Of a stretch of DNA of 48,742 bases, positions 42,119-48,742 are shown one piece after another; position 1 is the first letter of the stretch, and each line of letters opens with the position of its first letter. The notes beneath the pieces are model-generated. The model was given only the letters and a program-made list of their open reading frames with translations. It searched no databases and was not told where the DNA came from. Origin of the DNA: Lentisphaeria bacterium (lineage in GTDB: Bacteria; Verrucomicrobiota; Lentisphaeria; Victivallales; Victivallaceae). A program made the position numbers and the translations under genes. The stretch lies in contig JAFTUS010000169.1 of the NCBI GenBank assembly GCA_017466125.1, positions 1-48,742 of the forward strand. Reading direction: 5' to 3'.

Positions 42119-43690
42119 TTAAACCTCTGCTGCTGAACGGTTCAACTCTTCCTGAGTGGTAATGCCGCAACGGACTTTTTCTTCCCCGTCTTCACGGAGA
42201 GTCACCATACCGTCTTTGCGGGCGATCGCCTCCAATTCTGAACTGGATGCGTTACGGTTGATCGCAGAACGGAACTCGTCTGACAAAAGCAGAAGTTCAT
42301 AAATGCCCATACGCCCTTTGTAACCCGAACCGTTACAGCGGCGGCATTTGCCGTTTGCGTCATGGCCCTTTCCGCCGCAGGCAGTACAGATACGGCGGAC
42401 GAGCCGCTGGGAGAGAACTCCGCTCAAAGCGGAGGAGACCAGAAAATTTTCCATACCCATATCTACCAGACGGGTCACGGCACCGACGGCATCGTTGGTG
42501 TGGAGCGTTGACAGCACAAGATGACCGGTGAGGGCGGCGTTGATGGCGATGTCGGCCGTTTCACTGTCGCGGATCTCGCCAACGAGGATGATGTCGGGGT
42601 CCTGACGGACGATACTGCGCAGACCGTTGGCAAAGGTTACGCCGATTTTCGCATTGACTTGCATCTGGCAGAGCCCCTGCATTTTATATTCGACGGGATC
42701 TTCGACGGTAATGATTTTTTTGCGGGAGTCATTCAGTTGGCTGATGACGCTGTAAAGCGTGGTCGTCTTGCCCGAACCGGTCGGACCGACTACGAGGATC
42801 ATGCCGTGCGGAATATTGATGAGTTTGCTGAATTTTTTCAGAATACGCTCATTCATACCCAGATTTTTCAGATCGAATGTAAGGGCATCGGCGTTGAGCA
42901 GACGCAGTACGATGCTTTCGCCATTCATAATGGGAATGGTGGAAATACGCATATCCAGTTCAGCACGTCCCAGACGGATATTGGTACGTCCGTCCTGCGG
43001 CAAACGGCTTTCGGCGATATTCAAACCGCCCAGCAGTTTGATGCGCGAGGCGATCGCCGGAAATTCTTTGAGCGGACAGGAGATGATTTCAGTAAGCAGA
43101 CCATCCACCCGGCAGCGGACAGAGACGTTCTCCTCATTGGGTTCGATATGGATATCACTTGCGCCGAGTTCGATCGCGCGGGTGAAAATATCGTTGACCA
43201 GACGCACGATACGGGCTTCGCCCGCCATGGAACGCAGGGTGCTTTCATCTTCGACCCGCTCTTCGGAACTCTCTTCATCCATGCTTTGCAGTTTATTGAG
43301 CAAACGTTCCAGATAGGGGCGGCGGACGAAGCGGCAGAGCAATTTTTTCTGCCATGTTTTTTTGACCAGATAGGTCAGATGTTCCAGGTCGTAAGGATCG
43401 GCAAGCAACAGTGTCAGCGTCTCTTCTTCATGTTCGATGGGCAGACAGGTGTTGGCGTTGCAGAACTCCCACGGGGTATCCGGTTGAAGTTCAGGAATTT
43501 CAAATTCATCTTCATCCACCGGGACCGTGCCGTAAGCGGCATTGTAGTGTGCGATCAGATCATGTTCCGTCAGGTCGCCGTTGTTGACGGCGGCAATGTC
43601 GGCGGAACGGGCATCGACGGCGGAGGCGGGGATCGACCGCTTCAGCAGTTTTTCCAGTTCTGTGCGTGCTTGGATGAAATCAGAGGTCAT
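42119..43690 (-). CDS. gspE: Type II secretion ATPase GspE
   Basis: A 523-residue cytoplasmic hexameric ATPase. It has an N-terminal GspE-N/MshEN-like domain, then the motor: Walker A VVGPTGSGKTTTLYS (Lys308), Asp-box ITVEDPVEYKMQGLCQ, Walker B DPDIILVGEIRDSETADIAINAALTGHLVLSTLHTND with His box. A four-Cys zinc motif near the C-terminus (CTACGGKGHDANGKCRRC) is typical of GspE/PilB. DIHIEPNEENVSVRCRVDG is the conserved linker. It overlaps gspD by 4 bp. Confidence 0.96.
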   Translation of the reverse strand: MTSDFIQARTELEKLLKRSIPASAVDARSADIAAVNNGDLTEHDLIAHYNAAYGTVPVDEDEFEIPELQPDTPWEFCNANTCLPIEHEEETLTLLLADPYDLEHLTYLVKKTWQKKLLCRFVRRPYLERLLNKLQSMDEESSEERVEDESTLRSMAGEARIVRLVNDIFTRAIELGASDIHIEPNEENVSVRCRVDGLLTEIISCPLKEFPAIASRIKLLGGLNIAESRLPQDGRTNIRLGRAELDMRISTIPIMNGESIVLRLLNADALTFDLKNLGMNERILKKFSKLINIPHGMILVVGPTGSGKTTTLYSVISQLNDSRKKIITVEDPVEYKMQGLCQMQVNAKIGVTFANGLRSIVRQDPDIILVGEIRDSETADIAINAALTGHLVLSTLHTNDAVGAVTRLVDMGMENFLVSSALSGVLSQRLVRRICTACGGKGHDANGKCRRCNGSGYKGRMGIYELLLLSDEFRSAINRNASSSELEAIARKDGMVTLREDGEEKVRCGITTQEELNRSAAEV

Positions 43691-45963
43691 TTCCAGAATT
43701 CTCCGTTTTTGAGCATTCTTTTGCCCTGATTTTCGGGTTTGCTGCGTTCGGCAATATCCTTGTCGAATGTATTGAGCGAACGGATCGCATCATTGTAACG
43801 TTTGATCATCTCTTCGACCGGACTCTTTTCGTTTACGATATAGCCCGTGATGAGAACGAGGATCTCCGAGCGTTCGATGGAGGCGTTGGTGTTGCCGAAG
43901 AGCCGCCGCAGCAGCGGGATCTGGTTGATGATGGGGAGGGTGTCAAGATAGTCGTTTTTCTTCTCCTGGATCAATCCGCCGAGGATCATGGTTCTGCCGT
44001 TGGCAATGGTCATGGCGGTCTCCACGATGCGCTTGCTGAAGGTGGGGGAGTTGATGTTGGAAGAGGTCGTCTTGACTGCGGAAGAGAGTTCCTGTTTGAT
44101 TTCAAGAGCGATAAGATCGGTACTGGTGATTTGAGGAGTCACAGTAAGGATCACGCCGGTATCTTCGTAATCGTAGTTCTGCAGAACAGTTCCGTTGCTG
44201 GATGTGTCGGAGGTTCCCTGTTTCAGATACGGGATCTTGTCACCGACCTGAATGACGGCTTCCTTATGACTTGAAACCAGAAGCTGCGGACTGGAAATGA
44301 CCTTGATATCGGTATTTCCGGCGAGGGCTTTGAGGTAGCCGAATTTCTCCTGCGGATTGCTGGGGTTGGCAAGCATCAGAGAGAAACCGTTATCCGCATT
44401 GGGAATGGGCGTGGGAGTGAGCGCACCGTCTGCCGCAGCGGTAAAACCGTTCAGTTCGGAGTAGTTCGTGCCGAGGAGCGTTGTAAGGTCATTGCCGTTT
44501 CCGGCGGCAGAAAATTCAATACCGAATTTGGTGGATTCGTTGAGCGTGACTTCCACGACCAGCACTTGCAGCAGCACTTGCGAGGGGACGACATCCAGAC
44601 GGTCGAGCAGGGCTTTGATCGATGCGTAGGTGCGGGGAGTGGTACGGATGACCAGACGGTTCAGTACACCGTCGGCAAAGACACGGACGTTGTTTTCAAA
44701 GAGACTGGCGGAGACATCGCTGTTGATATCGTTCCGGTTGTTGGTATTCCGGTTGGTTGTGGTACGGTTGCGGTTGCTGGAATTCAACTGGGTGGTGCGG
44801 TTGTTGCCGGATGAGGTATCCACGGTCAGACTGGCACCGGTGGTGTTGTAGATCACCGAGAGGGCCTCTGCAAGTTGACTTGCCTTGCCGTGCGTAACTT
44901 TGTAGACGAAAACGCGCTCCTGATCGACGGATTCGGAACTGTCGAAAATGGCGACCCATTTGCGGACCTCCTGTAACGCCTCCTGCGTGGCGGCTGAAAC
45001 GATGAGCAGACCGAGACGGTCAACGCCGATGACCTGAATGGCTCCGGGAGGGGCATTTTTCTCATTCTGTTTGGTGACGGTAAAACCGAGGACGGGCAGG
45101 ATCGCTTGCAGTTCCAACGCCAGTTTGGAGGGAAGTACATAGTTGCATTTGATCGGTTCGCGCGGCCAGTTGGAACGGCCGTTCTGATCGATCGCAGTGA
45201 TGAGAGATTTGATTTTCGGCATATTGCTCTGTTCATCGCAGATGAGAATGGCGTTGGGACGGGCCAACTCCACACAGACACTGCCGTTGCCGAGGAAAGG
45301 ACGGATCTGGTTGACGACCTCTTTGGCAGTGGAGTTCTGGAACGCGTAGTAGTAGATCTCGCCGTTTCCGCCCGGTTGACGGGAGAGTTGGGAAAGCGGC
45401 GTGATGCGCACGAGTGAGTCTTCCACCGTTGCGCCGGTATTGGCGACAAAAAGCATCCGGTCAAAGGTGTTCCATAACTCCCGGCGTGTCATTTTTGCGT
45501 TCAAATTCAGCGTGACGGTGCTTTTTATCGTGCTGTCCACTATAAAGTTGAAGCCGAGAACATCGGCAAAGGCGGGAACAACGTCCACCAGCGGCGCACT
45601 GTTGAATACCAGAGAGACTGTCAGTTCTTCATCGCCGTTGGTCAGAATAAGATCATCGAAGAAGCGGGGAGCCTCTGTGCTTTTGCGCTCTTTTGCTGCC
45701 AGTTGCGGTTTGCCTTTCGGAAAACTCAACTCTTTCAGTTGCTCAGCATGAGTATTTTCGGTGGCGGCATCTTTGAAACGGACCTCTTCCTGCTCCATGG
45801 TTTCCGTTTTATGTTCGTTTTTTTCGATCGGCTTTTCATTTTTCAGAAAGGCGTAACGGTCCTCCGGTTTGGGCGGGTCTTTTTTCTCGCCTTCAAAGAG
45901 GGCACATGAGGTGAGCAAGGCGGTGATTGCGGTCAGGGCGGTGATGTGATAAAGATTTTTCAT
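43687..45963 (-). CDS. gspD: Type II secretion outer-membrane secretin GspD
   Basis: A 758-residue secretin. The signal peptide ends in a lipobox (LLTSC, Cys20), so it may be self-piloting as a lipoprotein. N0 (VSLVFNSAPLVDVVPAFADVLGFNFIVD) and N1-N3 domains follow, with a polar Asn/Thr/Arg-rich insert near residues 390-415 (NSSNRNRTTTNRNTNNRND) in the N3 loop. The secretin core has VPSQVLLQVLVVEVTLNEST, DTGVILTVTPQIT and NGRTMILGGLIQE. It forms the outer-membrane channel for folded exoproteins. It overlaps gspE by 4 bp, with a 29-bp gap to the GspC-like gene. Confidence 0.95.
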   Translation of the reverse strand: MKNLYHITALTAITALLTSCALFEGEKKDPPKPEDRYAFLKNEKPIEKNEHKTETMEQEEVRFKDAATENTHAEQLKELSFPKGKPQLAAKERKSTEAPRFFDDLILTNGDEELTVSLVFNSAPLVDVVPAFADVLGFNFIVDSTIKSTVTLNLNAKMTRRELWNTFDRMLFVANTGATVEDSLVRITPLSQLSRQPGGNGEIYYYAFQNSTAKEVVNQIRPFLGNGSVCVELARPNAILICDEQSNMPKIKSLITAIDQNGRSNWPREPIKCNYVLPSKLALELQAILPVLGFTVTKQNEKNAPPGAIQVIGVDRLGLLIVSAATQEALQEVRKWVAIFDSSESVDQERVFVYKVTHGKASQLAEALSVIYNTTGASLTVDTSSGNNRTTQLNSSNRNRTTTNRNTNNRNDINSDVSASLFENNVRVFADGVLNRLVIRTTPRTYASIKALLDRLDVVPSQVLLQVLVVEVTLNESTKFGIEFSAAGNGNDLTTLLGTNYSELNGFTAAADGALTPTPIPNADNGFSLMLANPSNPQEKFGYLKALAGNTDIKVISSPQLLVSSHKEAVIQVGDKIPYLKQGTSDTSSNGTVLQNYDYEDTGVILTVTPQITSTDLIALEIKQELSSAVKTTSSNINSPTFSKRIVETAMTIANGRTMILGGLIQEKKNDYLDTLPIINQIPLLRRLFGNTNASIERSEILVLITGYIVNEKSPVEEMIKRYNDAIRSLNTFDKDIAERSKPENQGKRMLKNGEFWK

Positions 45964-45992
45964 AGTTGTTTCCCGTTGTATATATGATGTTT

Positions 45993-46745
45993 TTATCTTC
46001 GGCGTGTAGTGCCGCCCCGGTTGCCGGCGGCGTTGTTATTGTTCTGCTGCATGGTTTGACGCATCATGCGCATCATTTGCATATTCTGGAACATTTGCAT
46101 ACGCTGCATTTGCTGCATTTGCTGAACGATCGGATTTTGACGTACTGCACGGCGCGCGGCTTGCGGCTGGTTCTTGGAGGCCTCCTGGAGTTCCAGCACC
46201 ATTTTGCCGCCGCCGGAGCGGGTGAGGGTGGCACTGGTACGGGTCACTTCGGTAAGCGTGTAGCCGTTGGAAAGGGTCTCGCCCAGCCGGATATACTGTT
46301 GAGGAGCCTGCTGGATCTGTGTTTGGAACGCATTGTTCTGACCGCGGTTCATCATTCCCATTCTGCCCATGCCGTTCATTCCGTTCATGCCGGGGCGGAA
46401 GGGCATATTGCGCTGTCCGCCTTTCTGGAGAATGACCGCTCCTTTGTGTTCACCGGACTCAAAGATGCCGACAAGAGTCAACTGCACTCTGCCGCCTCTG
46501 CCGTTCCGGGCGTTGGGGTTGCGGACGGGATTGAAAAGATTGTTGCTGACGATGGTTGACTCCTGATCTGCTGCGGGAGTTTTGACGGAGTAGTTGACAG
46601 GAACTTTTCGTGAACTGCTTTTCTTTGAGGATTTTTTTACGGAGTATTCCTCTTTTTTGCCTTTCCCTCCGGAGAGATTGGCAAAGGTCATGCCGACTGC
46701 CGCGACAGCAAGAAGAATATTGAGGATAAAGAAGAATTTTTTCAT
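45993..46745 (-). CDS. GspC/PilP-like inner-membrane protein with Met/Gln-rich tail
   Basis: A 250-residue protein. One N-terminal transmembrane helix (about 4-25), a Lys/Ser-rich linker, then an HR-like beta domain as in GspC: STIVSNNLFNPVR, VQLTLVGIFESGEHKGAVILQKG, and YIRLGETLSNGYTLTEVTRTSATLTRSGG. GspC links the inner platform to GspD. Two unusual low-complexity stretches are present: a Met/Gly/Asn/Arg-rich loop (about 110-137, GMNGMNGMGRMGMMNRG) interrupting the HR domain, and a C-terminal Met/Gln tail (about 205-250). No PDZ domain is seen. It overlaps its upstream neighbour by 4 bp. Confidence 0.72.
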   Translation of the reverse strand: MKKFFFILNILLAVAAVGMTFANLSGGKGKKEEYSVKKSSKKSSSRKVPVNYSVKTPAADQESTIVSNNLFNPVRNPNARNGRGGRVQLTLVGIFESGEHKGAVILQKGGQRNMPFRPGMNGMNGMGRMGMMNRGQNNAFQTQIQQAPQQYIRLGETLSNGYTLTEVTRTSATLTRSGGGKMVLELQEASKNQPQAARRAVRQNPIVQQMQQMQRMQMFQNMQMMRMMRQTMQQNNNNAAGNRGGTTRRR

Positions 46746-47344
46746 TTGCCCGTCTCCTCTCCGCCGATGGCGATGATACGCAAAGAACCGTTGAGGAAGA
46801 GTTCCAGATCGGCAGTGGTGTTTCCCGTATTGTTGCGGGGGCGCATATTCATACGCAGATCAAACCGTTTCCAACTCAATGCAGGGCGGATCTCGCGGAT
46901 ACGGCTTAAAAATGCGGCGATGACCTCAATGGAAGCATTGCCCTGAATGTCGATTTCGGCAAAATAGAGTTCATTATTGATTTTTGAGGTTTTTACCGAC
47001 CCGAGACTGTTCAGCGGAAATTCCGCTTTCTGCGCTGCCGCCTGAACGATGGCACGCAAATCAGTTTCGATAAATCCGTTTGATTTCTGCCAGAAACTTT
47101 CCCGTCTTTTGGCAAATGTTTTCTGCCGCAGGGTCAACTCTTTTTCCCGCTGTTTCAGAGTGGCGTTTTCTTTGCGGAGTTTTTTTAGTTCAGCCTCCTT
47201 TGCAGAAATCTGCCCCGGGGTCGGAAAAAGAGAGTCCACCGGACCTATGAAGTAGAAAAAGAGAAAGAGCCAACTCGCCCCCAGTGCGCAGAGGGCGGCA
47301 GTCAGTTTCCCTTTCGGTGTTTTCAGAAACTCTTTGATATTCAT
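46742..47344 (-). CDS. GspM/PilO-like protein
   Basis: A 200-residue bitopic inner-membrane protein: a short cytoplasmic start (MNIKEFLKTPKGK), one transmembrane helix (about 14-36), a coiled coil (about 45-95, AKEAELKKLRKENATLKQREKELTLRQK) and a ferredoxin-like C-terminal domain (FAEIDIQGNASIEVIAAFLSRIREIRPALSWKRFDLRM), the PilO/GspM plan. The frame is open back into the GspL gene; the ATG at 47344 overlapping that stop is preferred. It would pair with the upstream GspL-like protein. Confidence 0.75.
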   Translation of the reverse strand: MNIKEFLKTPKGKLTAALCALGASWLFLFFYFIGPVDSLFPTPGQISAKEAELKKLRKENATLKQREKELTLRQKTFAKRRESFWQKSNGFIETDLRAIVQAAAQKAEFPLNSLGSVKTSKINNELYFAEIDIQGNASIEVIAAFLSRIREIRPALSWKRFDLRMNMRPRNNTGNTTADLELFLNGSLRIIAIGGEETGK

Positions 47345-48552
47345 TTTTTCTCCTCCACCGGAACCAGTTTCAAAGTGATCATCGTCGAATCGCTGTTTCC
47401 CCAGCGGCGTTGTTGAAGCTGTGAAATTTTCCAATAGGGGAGGGTGCGTATGGCACCGCTGATATCGGGCTGTTCTTCGGTGCTTTGCATTTGGAGTTCC
47501 ACGCCGTTTTCGGTCCAGCGCAGTGAGGTCACCAGTACGGTTTGCGGAATGACGGCGGACAGGTCAGCCAGTTTGCCCGGCAGATCATCTTCGCCTGCGC
47601 GCAGACTCAAAAGACGGGTAAGTTCTTTCTGTGATTTTTCTTTGGCCTTGAGTTTCCGTTTCAATTCGGAATTTTCCTGCTGGAGCAGCCGGGTCTCCTG
47701 TTGGAGAGAACGCATTTGCAGATAGTCGTTTTTCCAACTGCCCGAACAACTCCAGAGAATGTTGAGCAGCAGCAGAAATGCCAGAATAACAGTGATGCGC
47801 AGTTGAGTCTGCAAGCGTTTCTGACGCAGTTGTTTGGGGAGGATCTCCAAGGCGGTCTCCTGCGTTCCGTCACGGAACACTCTTGCTGCAACGATATTGG
47901 TAAGATAAGCGTTGGTATCAAATTGCGGCAGGTCGTGGAGTATGAATTCCCGGCAAAGAACAGCGTTCCAGTGTTCATTGCTGCCTTCCGGAACTGGGAG
48001 CGGATACCATTTACCGTTGTGAAAATAAAGTTCATGATCCAGTTCGGGGGCGCAGAAGGGCGGATCGTCTGCCCGCAGAGCCAGTGCGGGATAGATAAAA
48101 CCGTCCGCACGGCTGCTGCTCTGGGTCAGCATGGCGGCGAGCGGTTCAAAGGAACTTTCCGGAACGGCATAGACCCGTAAATCAGCCATGCCGTCGTCAG
48201 AAGTATTTGAAGTGATGAATTGAAACGTTACATTTTCCGGCATATTCAAAAGATGCCGCGGCAGTTCCAATTCGAGAGCCTGTTTCTGCAAGCGGGGGGG
48301 CAGTTCGGCGTTGATGGTATCAAAACAGATGCCGTTCCGCAGAGAACCGGCGAGGTAGAGAGGATGATCCTTGCCTCTGCCCATGGCTTTCAGAACGGTC
48401 TTCCATGCGGCGGAAGGGTCGGCGGCGGAAAGCGGTTCACTGATACAGTTGACCGCTTCGAGCATATCCCGGTTCTTGCGGAAGAGTACGCCGCGCACCA
48501 TTTTTTCAGAAAAGGTGACGACGGCGAATTTTTTTGTCTGCTGGAATTTCAA
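47341..48552 (-). CDS. GspL-like protein (PilM/PilN-like architecture)
   Basis: A 403-residue bitopic protein. The N-terminal ~235 residues resemble the cytoplasmic actin-like part of GspL/PilM (KFAVVTFSEKMVRGVLF, LPRHLLNMPENVTFQF). One transmembrane helix lies near 252-270 (ITVILAFLLLLNILWSC), followed by a coiled coil (QQETRLLQQENSELKRKLKAK) and a PilN/GspL-like periplasmic domain (LADLSAVIPQTVLVTSLRWTENGVELQM). It binds GspE in known systems. The start is TTG at 48552, directly after the stop of the upstream partial gene; no better ATG is near the N-terminus. Confidence 0.75.
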   Translation of the reverse strand: MKFQQTKKFAVVTFSEKMVRGVLFRKNRDMLEAVNCISEPLSAADPSAAWKTVLKAMGRGKDHPLYLAGSLRNGICFDTINAELPPRLQKQALELELPRHLLNMPENVTFQFITSNTSDDGMADLRVYAVPESSFEPLAAMLTQSSSRADGFIYPALALRADDPPFCAPELDHELYFHNGKWYPLPVPEGSNEHWNAVLCREFILHDLPQFDTNAYLTNIVAARVFRDGTQETALEILPKQLRQKRLQTQLRITVILAFLLLLNILWSCSGSWKNDYLQMRSLQQETRLLQQENSELKRKLKAKEKSQKELTRLLSLRAGEDDLPGKLADLSAVIPQTVLVTSLRWTENGVELQMQSTEEQPDISGAIRTLPYWKISQLQQRRWGNSDSTMITLKLVPVEEKK

Positions 48553-48742
48553 TTATTTACCGCTTTCTTTTTCCGCTTTTTTCTGAAGTTCCTGCATCAT
48601 TTTGCGTGCTTTCGCGGGGTCTTCCCGACGGATTTTCTGGATTTCGGCAAATTCAGCGGGATATTTTTTGCGGAGTTCCCGCACCTGCCGTCCCACATCC
48701 TTACGGGGCGGGGGAGGGGGCGTGTTGCGTCCGTCCCGTCCG
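48553..48742 (-). CDS. 3' end of an unidentified gene (partial)
   Basis: Only the last 62 codons are in the window, running off the right edge. The visible residues begin GRDGRNTPPPPPRKDV, a Pro-rich linker, then a charged helical segment (VRELRKKYPAEFAEIQKIRR, then EDPAKARKMMQELQKKAEKE) and a TAA directly abutting the TTG start of the GspL-like gene. It is therefore the gene upstream in the T2SS operon. It is too short for a family call. Confidence 0.7.
   Translation of the reverse strand, partial: GRDGRNTPPPPPRKDVGRQVRELRKKYPAEFAEIQKIRREDPAKARKMMQELQKKAEKESGK

Noticed and set aside
42521..43729. 402-residue plus-strand ORF
   Set aside because: Antisense to gspE, which has all motifs; a mirror frame only.

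Overview
The window looks like chromosomal DNA from a Gram-negative, probably gut-dwelling member of the PVC group, most likely Lentisphaerota (Victivallis-like). The evidence is indirect: a pseudopilin with the [16 protein letters not shown] start and an H-X9-D-[GC]-H-like end, a type II secretion (T2SS/Gsp) operon whose pseudopilins mostly lack the usual Gly before the cleavage site, abundant glycoside hydrolases, an anaerobe-type hybrid cluster protein, an exosortase and Wza-type export. No rRNA, tRNA, CRISPR array or intact transposase was seen.

Layout. (1) 1-5.4 kb, mixed genes: an AAA/DUF4143 ATPase (-), a very AT-rich orphan membrane-anchored protein (+), a MarR regulator with its own palindromic operator followed by a YczE-like membrane protein (+), and hcp (-). 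(2) 5.42-30.16 kb: one run of 21 same-strand genes, nearly all overlapping or a few bases apart, preceded by one good promoter. It begins with two small secreted proteins that share a 32-residue C-terminal tail (SGQPLPG, hydrophobic stretch, basic end). Then come a TPR protein, an exosortase, its DUF3485-type partner and a full exopolysaccharide set: sugar transferase, chain-length protein with a degenerate kinase domain, Wza-like exporter, O-antigen-ligase/polymerase-like protein, flippase, six glycosyltransferase domains, a GH9 hydrolase, a phosphatase-superfamily enzyme, a STAS protein and a DUF3089-like lipoprotein. The simplest reading is a polysaccharide/surface-protein locus in which the exosortase processes the two tail-bearing proteins encoded at its head. 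(3) 30.16-30.56 kb: a graveyard of fused gene scraps (gspK end, GH9 interior, glycyl radical enzyme end). (4) 30.6-37.8 kb (-): LacI regulator, GH36 alpha-galactosidase-like enzyme, a pseudopilin gene and a large clan GH-A-like secreted enzyme. Promoter and operator-like elements lie before lacI and the GH36 gene. The pseudopilin gene carries an in-frame insertion built from tandem hairpins with an exact 7-base spacer. (5) 37.9-48.7 kb (-): a T2SS operon in the order (partial gene)-L-M-C-D-E-F-G-H-I-J-K.

Most interesting are the exosortase with its apparent QPLPG-type sorting signal, the hairpin-array insertion in the pseudopilin gene, and the three-part scrap locus. All functional calls come from reading motifs by eye; no database search was run.
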